From Croceivirga sp. (lineage in GTDB: Bacteria; Bacteroidota; Bacteroidia; Flavobacteriales; Flavobacteriaceae), in NCBI GenBank assembly GCA_028284935.1, contig JANQQQ010000016.1, forward strand, positions 22,730 to 86,729: 64,000 nucleotides of DNA, written 5' to 3'. Shown piece after piece: positions 1 through 8,932 of this stretch (the first letter of the stretch is position 1; every line of letters starts with the position of its first letter). The position numbers and the translations under genes were made by a program. The notes under the pieces were generated by a model that was given only the letters and a program-made list of their open reading frames with translations, was not told where the DNA came from and made no database searches.

Positions 1-81
1 GGAACGGTGAGAGTTTTTGGAAATCCCGAAAAGATGGATGAAAAAACGGTTTTTGGGGGAAAAGTGGAACGCGTTGAATAG
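1..81 (+). CDS. C-terminal end of a GIN-like (DUF2807-type) protein, partial
   Basis: An open frame enters from the left edge and ends at TAG (79-81), giving 26 residues that include GTVRVFGNPEKMDEKT. The short beta-strand followed by a GNP turn and a charged tail resembles the last strands of head-GIN/DUF2807 putative adhesins, which are common in Bacteroidota. Too little is present to be sure of the family. The stop lies 5 bases before the next start, so the two genes are probably co-transcribed. Confidence 0.4.
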   Translation, partial: GTVRVFGNPEKMDEKTVFGGKVERVE

Positions 82-86
82 GTTGT

Positions 87-761
87 ATGATTGAAGATGT
101 ACAAGCAGCTCTGCCCTTAGGCTTTTTACTGAGCTTTATGGTGGGCCCTGTTTTCTTTGTGCTGCTTGAAACCAGTGCTATAAAAGGTTTTCGTGCTGGC
201 TTATTCTTTAACATCGGTGTTATTATGGCCGATATCCTTTTCTTGTTTATTGCATATTTCAGTAGTTTCCAGTTGTTGGAAAATTTGAGTAATACGCCAG
301 GGCTTTATGTTTTTGGGGGAATGATTTTATTGATTTATGGGTTGGTTATTTTGATAAAAAAGACGACAAAGAAAGAAAAAGTCAGACCGTCAAAAGGAAC
401 CTATTTAGGACTTGTGGTCAAGGGTTTTCTGTTAAATTTCATTAACGTTGGAGTGTTGGTTTTTTGGTTGGGCGTATTGATTGTGGTAGGTCCAAGTTTG
501 AATAATAATCCAAATAGAATTCTCGTATTTTTTGGAAGCATGTTGACCACGTATTTTATTACTGACCTGTTCAAAATAGTACTGGCCAAACAATTGAAAA
601 AGAAATTGACTTTAGAACGAATCACCTACATCAAAAAAATATTGGGGCTTATCTTAGTGGTGTGTGGTATGGTGTTAATAACCAAAGGTTTTTTACCAAA
701 GGATAAGTTCAATATTAAAGAAGGGATTGAGCGTATAAATGAACAAAAAAACCCAGCCTAA
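87..761 (+). CDS. LysE/RhtB-family translocator
   Basis: A 224-residue, very hydrophobic protein with about six membrane segments. The N-terminal segment holds the LysE-family pattern (LPLGFLLSFMVGPVFFVLLE: a G-P pair in the first helix followed by a conserved acidic residue), then a long basic loop (residues 90-105, KKTTKKEKVRPSKG). Family members export amino acids or related small molecules across the inner membrane by proton exchange. The substrate cannot be read from the sequence. The ATG start lies 5 bases after the upstream stop. The lysine-rich C-terminal tail is expected to be cytoplasmic. Confidence 0.75.
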   Translation: MIEDVQAALPLGFLLSFMVGPVFFVLLETSAIKGFRAGLFFNIGVIMADILFLFIAYFSSFQLLENLSNTPGLYVFGGMILLIYGLVILIKKTTKKEKVRPSKGTYLGLVVKGFLLNFINVGVLVFWLGVLIVVGPSLNNNPNRILVFFGSMLTTYFITDLFKIVLAKQLKKKLTLERITYIKKILGLILVVCGMVLITKGFLPKDKFNIKEGIERINEQKNPA

Positions 762-776
762 ACGACCGGGCCTTTG

Positions 777-847
777 AGGCATCGAGCGGATTCGAACCGC
801 TGTACAAGCTTTTGCAGAGCTGTGCCTAGCCACTCGGCCACGATGCC
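777..847 (-). tRNA. tRNA-Cys (GCA)
   Basis: Read on the minus strand, the acceptor arms GGCATCG (847-841) and CGATGCC (784-778) pair perfectly, followed by a U discriminator (777). The D-arm is GCC...GGC, the anticodon loop CTGCAAA has anticodon GCA, and the T-arm is GCGGTTCGAATCCGC. The length is 71 nt, normal for tRNA-Cys. The first pair of the anticodon stem appears to be a C/T mismatch. CCA is not encoded (the next bases read CAA). It lies 49 bp downstream of folB on the same strand. Confidence 0.95.
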
Positions 848-896
848 TTGCAAGATGCAAATGTAGCACTCTAAATGCTCCTTTCCAAAATAGGAA

Positions 897-1256
897 CTAC
901 CCGTTTTTAGCAGATAATGTTACGGCCACACTTTCCACATCCCCACCAATGGGGGGATTGATTTTTGAAACTGAAATTTCTGCTGTTCTTACTTCAGGAA
1001 TTTCCCTGAAAATGCGATTCAAAATTCTTTTGGCTACGTGTTCCAACAATTTGGATTTTTGCAACATTTCCTCTTTCACAATATTGTTGAGATGAACATA
1101 GTCTATGGTATCGTTTAACTTGTCGGAGATGGAGGGTAAGGACAGATCGGCACTCACTTCGAGGTCTACCCGATAATCACTTCCTATGATACTTTCCTCT
1201 TTTAGGCACCCATGCCAAGCATGTACGCGAATGTTATTGAGTTTAATTTTGCCCAT
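897..1256 (-). CDS. folB: Dihydroneopterin aldolase
   Basis: A 119-residue protein of the usual FolB length. It converts 7,8-dihydroneopterin to 6-hydroxymethyl-7,8-dihydropterin and glycolaldehyde in cytosolic folate synthesis. The N-terminus has the family pattern (RVHAWHGCLKEE). Residues in the positions expected for the active site are E20/E21, Y53 (in DTIDYVHL), the LLEHVA segment with E72, and K98 (in SKINPPIGG). FolB acts as an octamer built from tetrameric rings. A TAnnTTTG-type element lies 18 bases upstream of the ATG, so it may be transcribed apart from the PorP/SprF gene, whose stop is 40 bp upstream. Confidence 0.93.
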   Translation of the reverse strand: MGKIKLNNIRVHAWHGCLKEESIIGSDYRVDLEVSADLSLPSISDKLNDTIDYVHLNNIVKEEMLQKSKLLEHVAKRILNRIFREIPEVRTAEISVSKINPPIGGDVESVAVTLSAKNG

Positions 1257-1273
1257 GATTTCTTTGAAGTAGG

Positions 1274-1281
1274 CAAAAGTA
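1274..1281 (-). promoter_or_regulatory. -7 promoter element upstream of folB
   Basis: Read on the minus strand the bases are TACTTTTG, an exact match to the Bacteroidota -7 consensus TAnnTTTG, 17 bases before the folB ATG. The nearest TTG candidates for the -33 box are not at the ideal distance, so the call rests on the -7 box and its position. Confidence 0.4.
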
Positions 1282-1296
1282 AACTAAAACAAGGAT

Positions 1297-2244
1297 TTAG
1301 TAAGTACAACGACAATTACTGATGCCCTGGAATAAATCCATACCCACGGTCAATACGTGCGTTCCAGCACTATATCCCAAGATTTCATTGGTGATGACCT
1401 GATAAGAATAGCCGAAATAAAAATTACTCTTCTTCAAGCCCGCAATGGGAGCAATGTACAAAGGCGTTCCAATTTGGTCATTCAAGAAACGGTAGGTGAG
1501 CCCTAAATAATAGTAGTCTTCAAAATCGTGAAACCGGAATTTTGCATTCAAATCGGTTACGGAACGGCCATCATTTTCGAACCATTGAAAGAAAACCGAA
1601 GGTTCAACTTCTATTTTACTGTTGTTGTTTTTGGAAAAACTATAGCCCGTGTAGACATAATAATTTCGTAAGGTGTTGGGTTCAAAAATGGGATTAAAGG
1701 CAGCCAAATCCTTGTTCAAAATATTGGAAGCGTTTAAACTAAGATAGAATTTATCCAAACGATAAAGGACCCCTAAATCAAAGTTATGGTTCGTCGTCGC
1801 CCTATCGTCTGTTACATTGGGGTCATTATTGTCCCTAAAGTTTTCAATATCAATTCGGAACTGGTTGAAGTTGTATGAAATTCCAAAGGATAAAAACTCA
1901 TCATCATACCTATCCAAAATCAAGTGGTGCGCAAAGGAAACCCTGGAACCTCGTTGTTTGGTTTCCCCGTTGCTATCATTATAAAGCAACATACCAATTC
2001 CGGAACGGTTACCAATTCTGGCATCAGCCGCCAAGGTTTGGGTGTCAGGGGCATCTTCTATGCCTACCCATTGCGTTAAACCGTTCAAACGTACTTTTAT
2101 ATGATCCCCTACACCTGCATAGGTGGGTGACATGATAAAAGGGTTGTCCGCTATATACTGGGATAGCTGTGGAATAGTCAATTCCTGACCAATGCTTGAG
2201 ATGGAGACAAGCATGAAAAGAATTGGGACTAAGGACTTCTTCAT
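1297..2244 (-). CDS. PorP/SprF family type IX secretion membrane protein
   Basis: 315 residues with a signal peptide (residues 1-19, ending SIGQ). The early segment QYIADNPFIMSPTYAGV and the following beta-rich repeats (GIGMLLYND, SFGISYNFN, LDLGVLYR-like strands, final GMDLF) are typical of PorP/SprF outer-membrane barrels. Family members support secretion or surface anchoring of specific type IX secretion substrates; SprF is needed for SprB export in Flavobacterium johnsoniae. The length is normal. It follows a second, larger PorP/SprF gene after 196 bp on the same strand, and the pair is preceded by a CHU_C-bearing adhesin, its likely client. Confidence 0.88.
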   Translation of the reverse strand: MKKSLVPILFMLVSISSIGQELTIPQLSQYIADNPFIMSPTYAGVGDHIKVRLNGLTQWVGIEDAPDTQTLAADARIGNRSGIGMLLYNDSNGETKQRGSRVSFAHHLILDRYDDEFLSFGISYNFNQFRIDIENFRDNNDPNVTDDRATTNHNFDLGVLYRLDKFYLSLNASNILNKDLAAFNPIFEPNTLRNYYVYTGYSFSKNNNSKIEVEPSVFFQWFENDGRSVTDLNAKFRFHDFEDYYYLGLTYRFLNDQIGTPLYIAPIAGLKKSNFYFGYSYQVITNEILGYSAGTHVLTVGMDLFQGISNCRCTY

Positions 2245-2440
2245 GGCATTTTAGGTTAATTCGATTTGGTCAACAATTCTATGAATTGCTATTCTTAAAA
2301 TCTTTTTCCCATTTTCAGTCCTCGTTGCGCATTTACCGCACTTAATCATAACGACCCGAATATGGTATTAGTGTTTTGTGCAATGGAATAATCGTTGAAC
2401 TGCAACGCATTGCGAAACAAGTTTTTTGTTTCCCTTTCTT

Positions 2441-4618
2441 TTAACTGATGCTGTTGGGTTTTACACGCATGATCCAAATAGGATCTTGGTACTCGTTATT
2501 CAATTTTGAATAATAGTTGGTCAAAGCGGCTGTCCATTCTTGATGTTTTTTCAAATACACGTAGCGGTACTTGTTTTCGGGATTAATGAAATACCCGGCA
2601 TTCAAACCTTTAGCGTTTAATTCCTTTACAAAACGTGTAGCATTGTTGGGATTGGCGAAGACATTGGCAATAATGTAAAACCCGGAACCTATACCATCGA
2701 TGGTATAGGTGCGCAAGGATGGTTTTCCTGGACGGTTCACCCCATTATTGACAACATTCTTTTGTAGGACAGAATCATCATACCTATTGGTATTTTGTGC
2801 AAGTCCAGAGGTATTTTCAACACCTTGAACGCGCATGACCCATGTGTCCCCATTATATTCTCCGTTTAAGTTGGACTTGTGGGCTGCAATAGCATCTGCT
2901 TGTGATCCGAAGCTTTTCAGGTACACATAGTTCATGCCGTTTCTTGGGTTGGTAAAGTAATCCGCATCAACGCCTTTGGCTTTCAAATCTTCGATAAAGG
3001 CATTCATGTATTTTGTCCCTTTGTACACATTGGCAATCAAGTAATGCCCTGACTCCACATCAGGAACGGAAAAATCCCTAAACTTGGTCTTTCTAACATA
3101 TTTTTTAGGAGCAGCTGTTTTGTCCACCCTGGTTTCGTTGGAGGCTACTTCTAGCTTTCTTTCCTTGATAGGGGTTTCGGAAGTTCTTACTTCTTTCATC
3201 CGTTGGGAAGTAGAGGTTTTGGCAAGTTGACGGTCCAAGCCTTTTGATTTGTCACTACCTTGAACGGAGGTATTTGAGTCTTTCTGATCGTTAAGTTCGA
3301 TGATGCGTTTTGAAGCCGTGGTGTTGGCCAATCCACTATTGGAAATAGGGGTCTTTGTACTATTCTGGGCAATTTCACTGTCTTGGGCATCTTGGAAATA
3401 CAACTGTTTTGCTTTCTCCTCAAGTTCGGGTCGATTTCCCTTCGTCTCCCTCCGAACCATTTTCATCACGGTGTTGAAGCGCCTTTCCAAATCGGACTTT
3501 CTGGTACGTTCAATGGAGTCTTGACGGAATAGCAACTCATCTAAAATGGCATCATTTTCAGCTAACTTCTTTTCCAACTCGGCAATTTTCAAGTCTTTTT
3601 CTGTGAGGCTCAATTCTTCAATAGGGACGTCCTCGTCTTCATTGCTAACTAGGTCTTCATTCCCTTTTTCGAGGAGTACACGGTCTTCGGTGAGGTTCGG
3701 CACAAAGGAATATGCCAAGGAAATTTCATGATTGACCCCAAAGTTTTCAAAGTTGTTTGATAGGCCTTTCTCAACGGTATATCCAAGGGACAGGCGTTTG
3801 TTCAGATTAAAACCTATACCAGCAGCAGCTCCATAAAAATCGTCATAGCCTGCTTGTAACCATCCTAATTTTGGTAGGTCAAGAATCATACTTCCGCTCA
3901 GGGAGATGTCCTCTCCTTGGACATTTCTCACCCTGGCCAAGGGCATTAACCGGCCGCTCTCCAAGATTCCAGAAGCATTTTTAAACTGATGGGTATATTG
4001 TAAATGCCCGGTAAAGGTCTTTTCGTCAAATTGGGTAATGGATTCACTGGTCTTAAGATTGTAATCAAAAAGGTTATCCGCAATAACACCAATATCAAAG
4101 TTTCCATAGCTCAAGTTAAACCCGGGCTGAAAAGTAATCAATGCGCTATCGTCCAAGCTATTTAGAAGGGGGTCGTCATCCACGGGATTGGCCCTCCCTT
4201 CATTAAAACCACTGTTGTAATAGGAAAAGTTGGCCCCAAACGTAAAATTGCTTTTATCACTTAATTTCACCCCATAGGCGTAGTTGGCCAACAAACCAAA
4301 GTTGTCAATCAATCCCTCACGCTGCGTATATAGGCTAAGACCTACCCCACTTCTATCCCCTATACGACCACTATAACTCAAAAAATAAGTTTGATAGTTA
4401 TCATCAAAAGAAACCGATTGGTTTCTGTGAAATAGGTTGATATATGATTTGTCTTCTCTAACGGTTGAAAAGGTAGGATTCAAAAGAAACCGATTAAATT
4501 TCAAAAGATTTTGGGAAGGAACGTCATACGCAATAAAAGGTGTTTCTTCTTGGGCGCTTATCGATCCCAAAGAAAAGAGAAACAGGAGTAGTACTATTAA
4601 GGAGCTATACTTTCGCAT
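2441..4618 (-). CDS. PorP/SprF-type protein fused to a coiled coil and two SPOR-like repeats
   Basis: 725 residues: signal peptide 1-22 (SISAQ), PorP/SprF barrel about 25-305 (NRFLLNPTFSTVRED, GDRSGVGLSLYTQ), heptad-rich coiled coil about 335-405, low-complexity linker 405-515, then two similar modules at about 522-597 and 644-719. Both modules share the pattern Y-x-I-A-N-V...F-[IV]-[EK]-[ED]-L-[KN]-A-K-G-[VL]...YF-x-NP...Y-[VR]YVYLK...W-x-MRV, consistent with SPOR domains, which in other proteins bind peptidoglycan. This protein is about twice the size of a standard PorP/SprF. It starts 8 bp after the adhesin gene and is almost certainly in its operon. The inferred role is an outer-membrane partner of the adhesin with a periplasmic cell-wall anchor. 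The SPOR assignment is by pattern only. Confidence 0.8.
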   Translation of the reverse strand: MRKYSSLIVLLLFLFSLGSISAQEETPFIAYDVPSQNLLKFNRFLLNPTFSTVREDKSYINLFHRNQSVSFDDNYQTYFLSYSGRIGDRSGVGLSLYTQREGLIDNFGLLANYAYGVKLSDKSNFTFGANFSYYNSGFNEGRANPVDDDPLLNSLDDSALITFQPGFNLSYGNFDIGVIADNLFDYNLKTSESITQFDEKTFTGHLQYTHQFKNASGILESGRLMPLARVRNVQGEDISLSGSMILDLPKLGWLQAGYDDFYGAAAGIGFNLNKRLSLGYTVEKGLSNNFENFGVNHEISLAYSFVPNLTEDRVLLEKGNEDLVSNEDEDVPIEELSLTEKDLKIAELEKKLAENDAILDELLFRQDSIERTRKSDLERRFNTVMKMVRRETKGNRPELEEKAKQLYFQDAQDSEIAQNSTKTPISNSGLANTTASKRIIELNDQKDSNTSVQGSDKSKGLDRQLAKTSTSQRMKEVRTSETPIKERKLEVASNETRVDKTAAPKKYVRKTKFRDFSVPDVESGHYLIANVYKGTKYMNAFIEDLKAKGVDADYFTNPRNGMNYVYLKSFGSQADAIAAHKSNLNGEYNGDTWVMRVQGVENTSGLAQNTNRYDDSVLQKNVVNNGVNRPGKPSLRTYTIDGIGSGFYIIANVFANPNNATRFVKELNAKGLNAGYFINPENKYRYVYLKKHQEWTAALTNYYSKLNNEYQDPIWIMRVKPNSIS

Positions 4619-4626
4619 GGTTTAGG

Positions 4627-6879
4627 TTATCTAATCACGGTGATGGTACCTTGCTTTAAGGTTTGGTTGTCTTTTCTGATTTTATAATAAAACAATTGGT
4701 TTCTTTTGTTGAAGCCCAAGCTTGAGGGAGGCCAATTGTTGGCATATCCCGTTTGGTTCAACAGCTCATCGCCCAGTTCATTGTATATGATTACGGTAAC
4801 ATCGGATTGCCTAGAGTAGGTATTGGGAATGACCCACAAATCATTAATGCCGTCACCATTGGCCGTGATTACGTTGGGGATTTGAAAGTCGTCCCTGTAC
4901 GTAACGGTAAAACTTCGGCTCACTTGACAGTTGTCGATAGTAGCCACCAAGACATAGTTGCCTTCTTGCTCAAGGGTAACCGAGTTTAGTGATGAAATCA
5001 AGTTGTTTTGAGCATCGTACCATTCGTATGAAGTTCCCCCCGAAGCGGTAACCGTCTGGGATTCCCCCTCTGGAAAAATGATATTTTCTTCGGCATCAAC
5101 AGTGATGATCGATTCGTCAAAACGACTTAATGTAATTTCATTGGAAAGGATAGGACATCCATCGGTCATAACGGATAATTGATATCTCCCTTCTTCAGTT
5201 GCCGTCAGTTCTAGGGAAGAAGAGTCAATGGATTGACCATTTCTAGTCCAATTGAACGTTCTTCCATTAAGGTCATATGTGGTAGAAATGGAAATGGTAA
5301 CGCCATCACAAAGCTGGCTTCCTGTATTGGTAATGGACAGCGTTTCTCCTGAGTTCAATACCACTTCAAGTGCGTTTGAAGTCATTGAAAAGGAGTCCAA
5401 GTTGGCCTCAAGGGTGTAGTTTCCATTTTCGGTTGAAGATGCCAATGACACGGAAGAACCTGTTCCTCCAGAGACACCAACGCCGTCCCTCATCCATTGG
5501 TAATTAAAGTCATTGATCAATTGGGAAGTAACATCAAAGGTGTTGCCACTTTCAGTTGCCGTAATCTGACTTACTTCCAATACAATGGAACTGTTGGCGC
5601 AATTGGCATAACTGCCATTATGGGCAATGGTCAAGTCAAAATTGTTCGGCTGCACCACGGTTGTGGTCTCTGAGGTTTTGGTTGAAGAACCGCAAGAACC
5701 CCCTGTTTCCGTAACGGCAGCATAGTACTCCCCTGTTTCTGAAATAGTAAGGGTCAAGCCGTTCGCTCCGCTTATTGCACTGCCGTTCCTGTACCATTGA
5801 ATGGTGGGGTTAGTGGCATCAGTACTTATGGACAGGATTTCGTTTTGTCCGGGAAGCAATACCATGCGCTCAGGATTTACCCTTGCCACTGCAAAGCTAC
5901 CTGGACTTGACAGCGCGACCGGAGCGGATTCTTCGGTACAGATTCCGGATCCAGAGATTTCCACTGTATAGTTTCCTTCAAAACCTACTACACCACCATC
6001 AACATTATAGGAAGAGCCATCCACCGTTGGTCCTGCAACGGGCGTGCCATCCAAATACCAGGTGTAGCTATACCCCATTCCAGTGATATTGGTAGAAAGT
6101 GTGACCACATCCGTAGGGCACAATGTACTCTGTGCAGGAGGATTTATTGCAATGCCTTGGCTGGTTCCAATAGTAATCTCAATGGAGTTGGAAAGCGTGT
6201 TTGCGGAACCACTACATGCGGCACCATAATCCACTTCCACAAAATACATGCCTGACTGATTTACGGTAATTTGATTGGAAGTCTCTGATAACGGGGTTCC
6301 GCTTCTGTACCAGCTGTATACATAGTTTTGAGGATCGGGAACATTATGTGTTGCCAAAGTAACGGTACCCCCATCACAGATTTGGATAACACCGCCTGGA
6401 GGAATGGTTCCGTTGCCATCTTGACTTATTAAAATGGGATCGCTATACCCAATGTAATAAATGGCATAGGGGTCCGAAACCTCACTGGTCAATTCAGGAA
6501 CAGTGCTTCTTACCCGAAATCGATAGTTGTCTCCCTGCACATTTTGAGGAACGGCGAACTGAAAATCAAAGTCAAAATCCGTGTTTTTATCGCCAACCCT
6601 TGCTAGTTCCGTTGGGCTGTCAAAGGCTCCGTTGGCATCGGATAGTTCCAAAACAAATTCATTGGTACTGTCCACCAAAGAAGGACTGGGATTCCAAGTG
6701 AAATTAACGAAGTATTCATTGAAACTTGCAGAAGCACAGGCAGCGGTCCAAGGGAATGAACTGCCCAAATTTGGATTGGGTGCCGCAGTTGGTTTGTTCA
6801 AGACTTGTGCGCCCGCTGTATGCATAACGAGCAGGCAGCAAGTCATCTGTAGGATTTTGTTTAGCATTTTAGGTCTCAT
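4627..6879 (-). CDS. Secreted multi-Ig-like adhesin with T9SS type B (CHU_C) sorting domain
   Basis: 750 residues. A signal peptide (about 1-25, ending TAGAQ) is followed by at least six Ig/PKD-like units, each marked by an aromatic-x-W motif and a turn (W at about 190, 274, 362, 462, 543 and 620; for example YTWYLDGTPV, IQWYRNGSAI, YQWMRDGVGV). The end (665-750) carries the gliding-associated C-terminal domain: NVITANGDGINDLW, then VIIYNELGDEL and a final TITVIR. That domain targets proteins to type IX secretion with PorP/SprF help. Internal Cys pairs are frequent, as expected for extracellular folds. Met5 is an alternative start. First gene of the minus-strand set; the two PorP/SprF genes follow. 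Confidence 0.88.
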   Translation of the reverse strand: MRPKMLNKILQMTCCLLVMHTAGAQVLNKPTAAPNPNLGSSFPWTAACASASFNEYFVNFTWNPSPSLVDSTNEFVLELSDANGAFDSPTELARVGDKNTDFDFDFQFAVPQNVQGDNYRFRVRSTVPELTSEVSDPYAIYYIGYSDPILISQDGNGTIPPGGVIQICDGGTVTLATHNVPDPQNYVYSWYRSGTPLSETSNQITVNQSGMYFVEVDYGAACSGSANTLSNSIEITIGTSQGIAINPPAQSTLCPTDVVTLSTNITGMGYSYTWYLDGTPVAGPTVDGSSYNVDGGVVGFEGNYTVEISGSGICTEESAPVALSSPGSFAVARVNPERMVLLPGQNEILSISTDATNPTIQWYRNGSAISGANGLTLTISETGEYYAAVTETGGSCGSSTKTSETTTVVQPNNFDLTIAHNGSYANCANSSIVLEVSQITATESGNTFDVTSQLINDFNYQWMRDGVGVSGGTGSSVSLASSTENGNYTLEANLDSFSMTSNALEVVLNSGETLSITNTGSQLCDGVTISISTTYDLNGRTFNWTRNGQSIDSSSLELTATEEGRYQLSVMTDGCPILSNEITLSRFDESIITVDAEENIIFPEGESQTVTASGGTSYEWYDAQNNLISSLNSVTLEQEGNYVLVATIDNCQVSRSFTVTYRDDFQIPNVITANGDGINDLWVIPNTYSRQSDVTVIIYNELGDELLNQTGYANNWPPSSLGFNKRNQLFYYKIRKDNQTLKQGTITVIR

Positions 6880-7102
6880 GGTATGTTAGCTTAAGTTGAC
6901 GACACTTTGGGGATGCCATCACGCATTTTTCTAGTTAGTAGGTGCCATTGGGGCTGAATATCATTACGGTATTCATAAAACAAATATTTTAATAATTGGG
7001 CTGAAGAAGAAGTTATTGTTGTGGTTGCGCGCTTTTCTGTTGTGAAAACGCTGTTTTCCTTAATGAGGAATATGAAAACATCGTTAAAATGCCCATTTTC
7101 AC

Positions 7103-7110
7103 TACATTTG
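7103..7110 (+). promoter_or_regulatory. -7 promoter element upstream of glnS
   Basis: TACATTTG matches TAnnTTTG exactly and ends 16 bases before the glnS ATG. No convincing TTG box is seen at the expected distance. The 247-bp gap between the divergent adhesin and glnS genes must also hold the promoter of the T9SS operon, but no exact -7 match is visible for that direction. Confidence 0.4.
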
Positions 7111-7126
7111 CTCCTCAATTTATGGC

Positions 7127-8812
7127 ATGGCAAACGAGGAAAAATCGCTGAATTTTATAGAGCATATTATTGAGGAAGATCTTAAAAACGGCTACTCCAA
7201 TGACGAGCTTCGTTTTCGTTTTCCACCCGAACCCAACGGGTATTTGCATATAGGCCATGCCAGCTCCATTTGTCTGAATTTTGGACTTGGGGAAAATTAC
7301 AACGCTCCAGTTAATCTAAGATTTGATGACACCAATCCTGAAAAAGAGGAAAAAGTATATGTTGAGGCCATCAAACGAGATGTGGAATGGCTGGGTTTTA
7401 CCTGGGCCGAGGAGCGGTATGCGTCAGATTACTTTCAGCAATTGTACGAATGGGCCGTTGGCTTGATTAAGGCCCGTAAAGCCTATGTAGACAGCCAGTC
7501 CTCTGAAGAGATGGCCCAACAAAAGGGAACACCAACCGAACCAGGAACCCACAGCCCCTATCGAAATAGAAGCGTTGAGGAAAACCTTAGGTTATTTGAA
7601 GCAATGAAAAATGGGGAGTTTGAAGAAGGCGTTCATGTACTCCGGGCCAAAATTGACATGGCTTCACCCAACATGTTAATGCGGGACCCTATCCTCTATC
7701 GCGTCTTAAAAAAAGCACATCACCGGACAAATACCGATTGGTGTATTTATCCTATGTACGATTGGGCCCATGGCCAAGGGGATTACATTGAACAGGTTTC
7801 CCACTCTTTGTGTACTTTGGAGTTTCTGCCTCACAGAGAGTTATATGATTGGTGTTTGGACCAATTGGTATCTTCGGAAAGGCTACGACCAAAGCAGCGG
7901 GAGTTCGCGAGAAGAAATCTAAGTCACACGGTTGTAAGCAAAAGAAAGTTGCTAAAATTGGTTGAAGATGGTGTGGTTTCAGGATGGGATGATCCCCGGA
8001 TGCCCACGATATCCGGTTTACGAAGGCGGGGCTACACCCCGGAGTCCATCCGGAATTTTGCGGACACCATTGGTATTGCCAAACGCGAAAACCTGGTTGA
8101 TGTTTCTTTATTGGAATTCCATGCACGGGAACATCTCAATAAAATTGCCCCCCGGGTTATGACTGTCTTGAACCCCTTAAAAGTGGTCATTACGAACTAT
8201 CCGGAGGGCAAAGAAGAGTGGTTGGACGCAGAGAATAACCCAGAGGATGAATCAGCGGGGAGCAGAAGGGTGCCTTTTTCCAGAGCACTTTATATTGAAC
8301 AAGAAGATTTTAGGGAAGAAGCAAACCGTAAATTCTTTCGATTAAAACTAGGCGGCGAAGTGCGTCTTAAAAACGGGTATATCATTAAAGCAGAATCCTG
8401 CACAAAAGATGCAGAGGGCAACATTAGGGAAGTGCAATGCACGTATGACCCCAAAAGCAAGAGTGGTAGTGGTACGGAAGAAAGCTTACGCAAAGTAAAA
8501 GGAACCCTTCATTGGGTTTCCATTCCACATGCCATTGAAGCAGAAGTGAGAATTTACGACCGCTTGTTCACGGATGAAAACCCTGATGGACATAAGGATA
8601 GGGATTTTATGGAATTTGTGAACCGGGATTCCCTAAGGACAACAAATGGATACTTGGAACCAAGCTTAAAAAACGCAGCACCAGGTGAGCATTTTCAATT
8701 TCAGCGGCTGGGTTATTTTAATGTGGATGACGATTCCAAACCAGAACACTTGGTTTTCAACAGAACGGTTACTTTAAGGGACACATGGGCCAAAATTCAA
8801 CAACAAAAATAA
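7127..8812 (+). CDS. glnS: Glutaminyl-tRNA synthetase
   Basis: 561 residues, the usual GlnRS length. Class I synthetase that charges tRNA-Gln with glutamine and ATP in the cytosol. The HIGH signature is at residues 41-44 (PPEPNGYLHIGHAS) and the KMSKS counterpart at about 269-275 (VVSKRKL). The distinguishing GlnRS sequences RFDDTNPEKE and YPMYDWAHGQGD and the C-terminal two-barrel anticodon-binding half (LHWVSIPHAIEAEVRIYDRLF) separate it from the GltX gene further on. Both genes being present suggests that Gln-tRNA is made directly here. The ATG at 7127 was chosen over the overlapping out-of-frame ATG at 7122. Confidence 0.97.
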   Translation: MANEEKSLNFIEHIIEEDLKNGYSNDELRFRFPPEPNGYLHIGHASSICLNFGLGENYNAPVNLRFDDTNPEKEEKVYVEAIKRDVEWLGFTWAEERYASDYFQQLYEWAVGLIKARKAYVDSQSSEEMAQQKGTPTEPGTHSPYRNRSVEENLRLFEAMKNGEFEEGVHVLRAKIDMASPNMLMRDPILYRVLKKAHHRTNTDWCIYPMYDWAHGQGDYIEQVSHSLCTLEFLPHRELYDWCLDQLVSSERLRPKQREFARRNLSHTVVSKRKLLKLVEDGVVSGWDDPRMPTISGLRRRGYTPESIRNFADTIGIAKRENLVDVSLLEFHAREHLNKIAPRVMTVLNPLKVVITNYPEGKEEWLDAENNPEDESAGSRRVPFSRALYIEQEDFREEANRKFFRLKLGGEVRLKNGYIIKAESCTKDAEGNIREVQCTYDPKSKSGSGTEESLRKVKGTLHWVSIPHAIEAEVRIYDRLFTDENPDGHKDRDFMEFVNRDSLRTTNGYLEPSLKNAAPGEHFQFQRLGYFNVDDDSKPEHLVFNRTVTLRDTWAKIQQQK

Positions 8813-8932
8813 TAAGTAGCGACCCAAGGAATATACCAAAAAGTTTTTTCTCGTTTTAAACCTTTCTTTCTTCTAAAATCAGTTTTCCTGTAGGTTTCTT
8901 ACTCGTTTTACGTCCTATCTGTAAAAAAGCTC

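Noticed and set aside
2414..2432. Hairpin GAAACAA/TTGTTTC after the PorP/SprF-SPOR gene
   Set aside because: The stem is 7 bp of low stability and there is no U-tract on the minus strand.
6891..7133. Minus-strand open frame of 80 codons between the adhesin gene and glnS
   Set aside because: It covers the divergent promoter region including the glnS -7 box, has no family features and starts within the glnS coding start.
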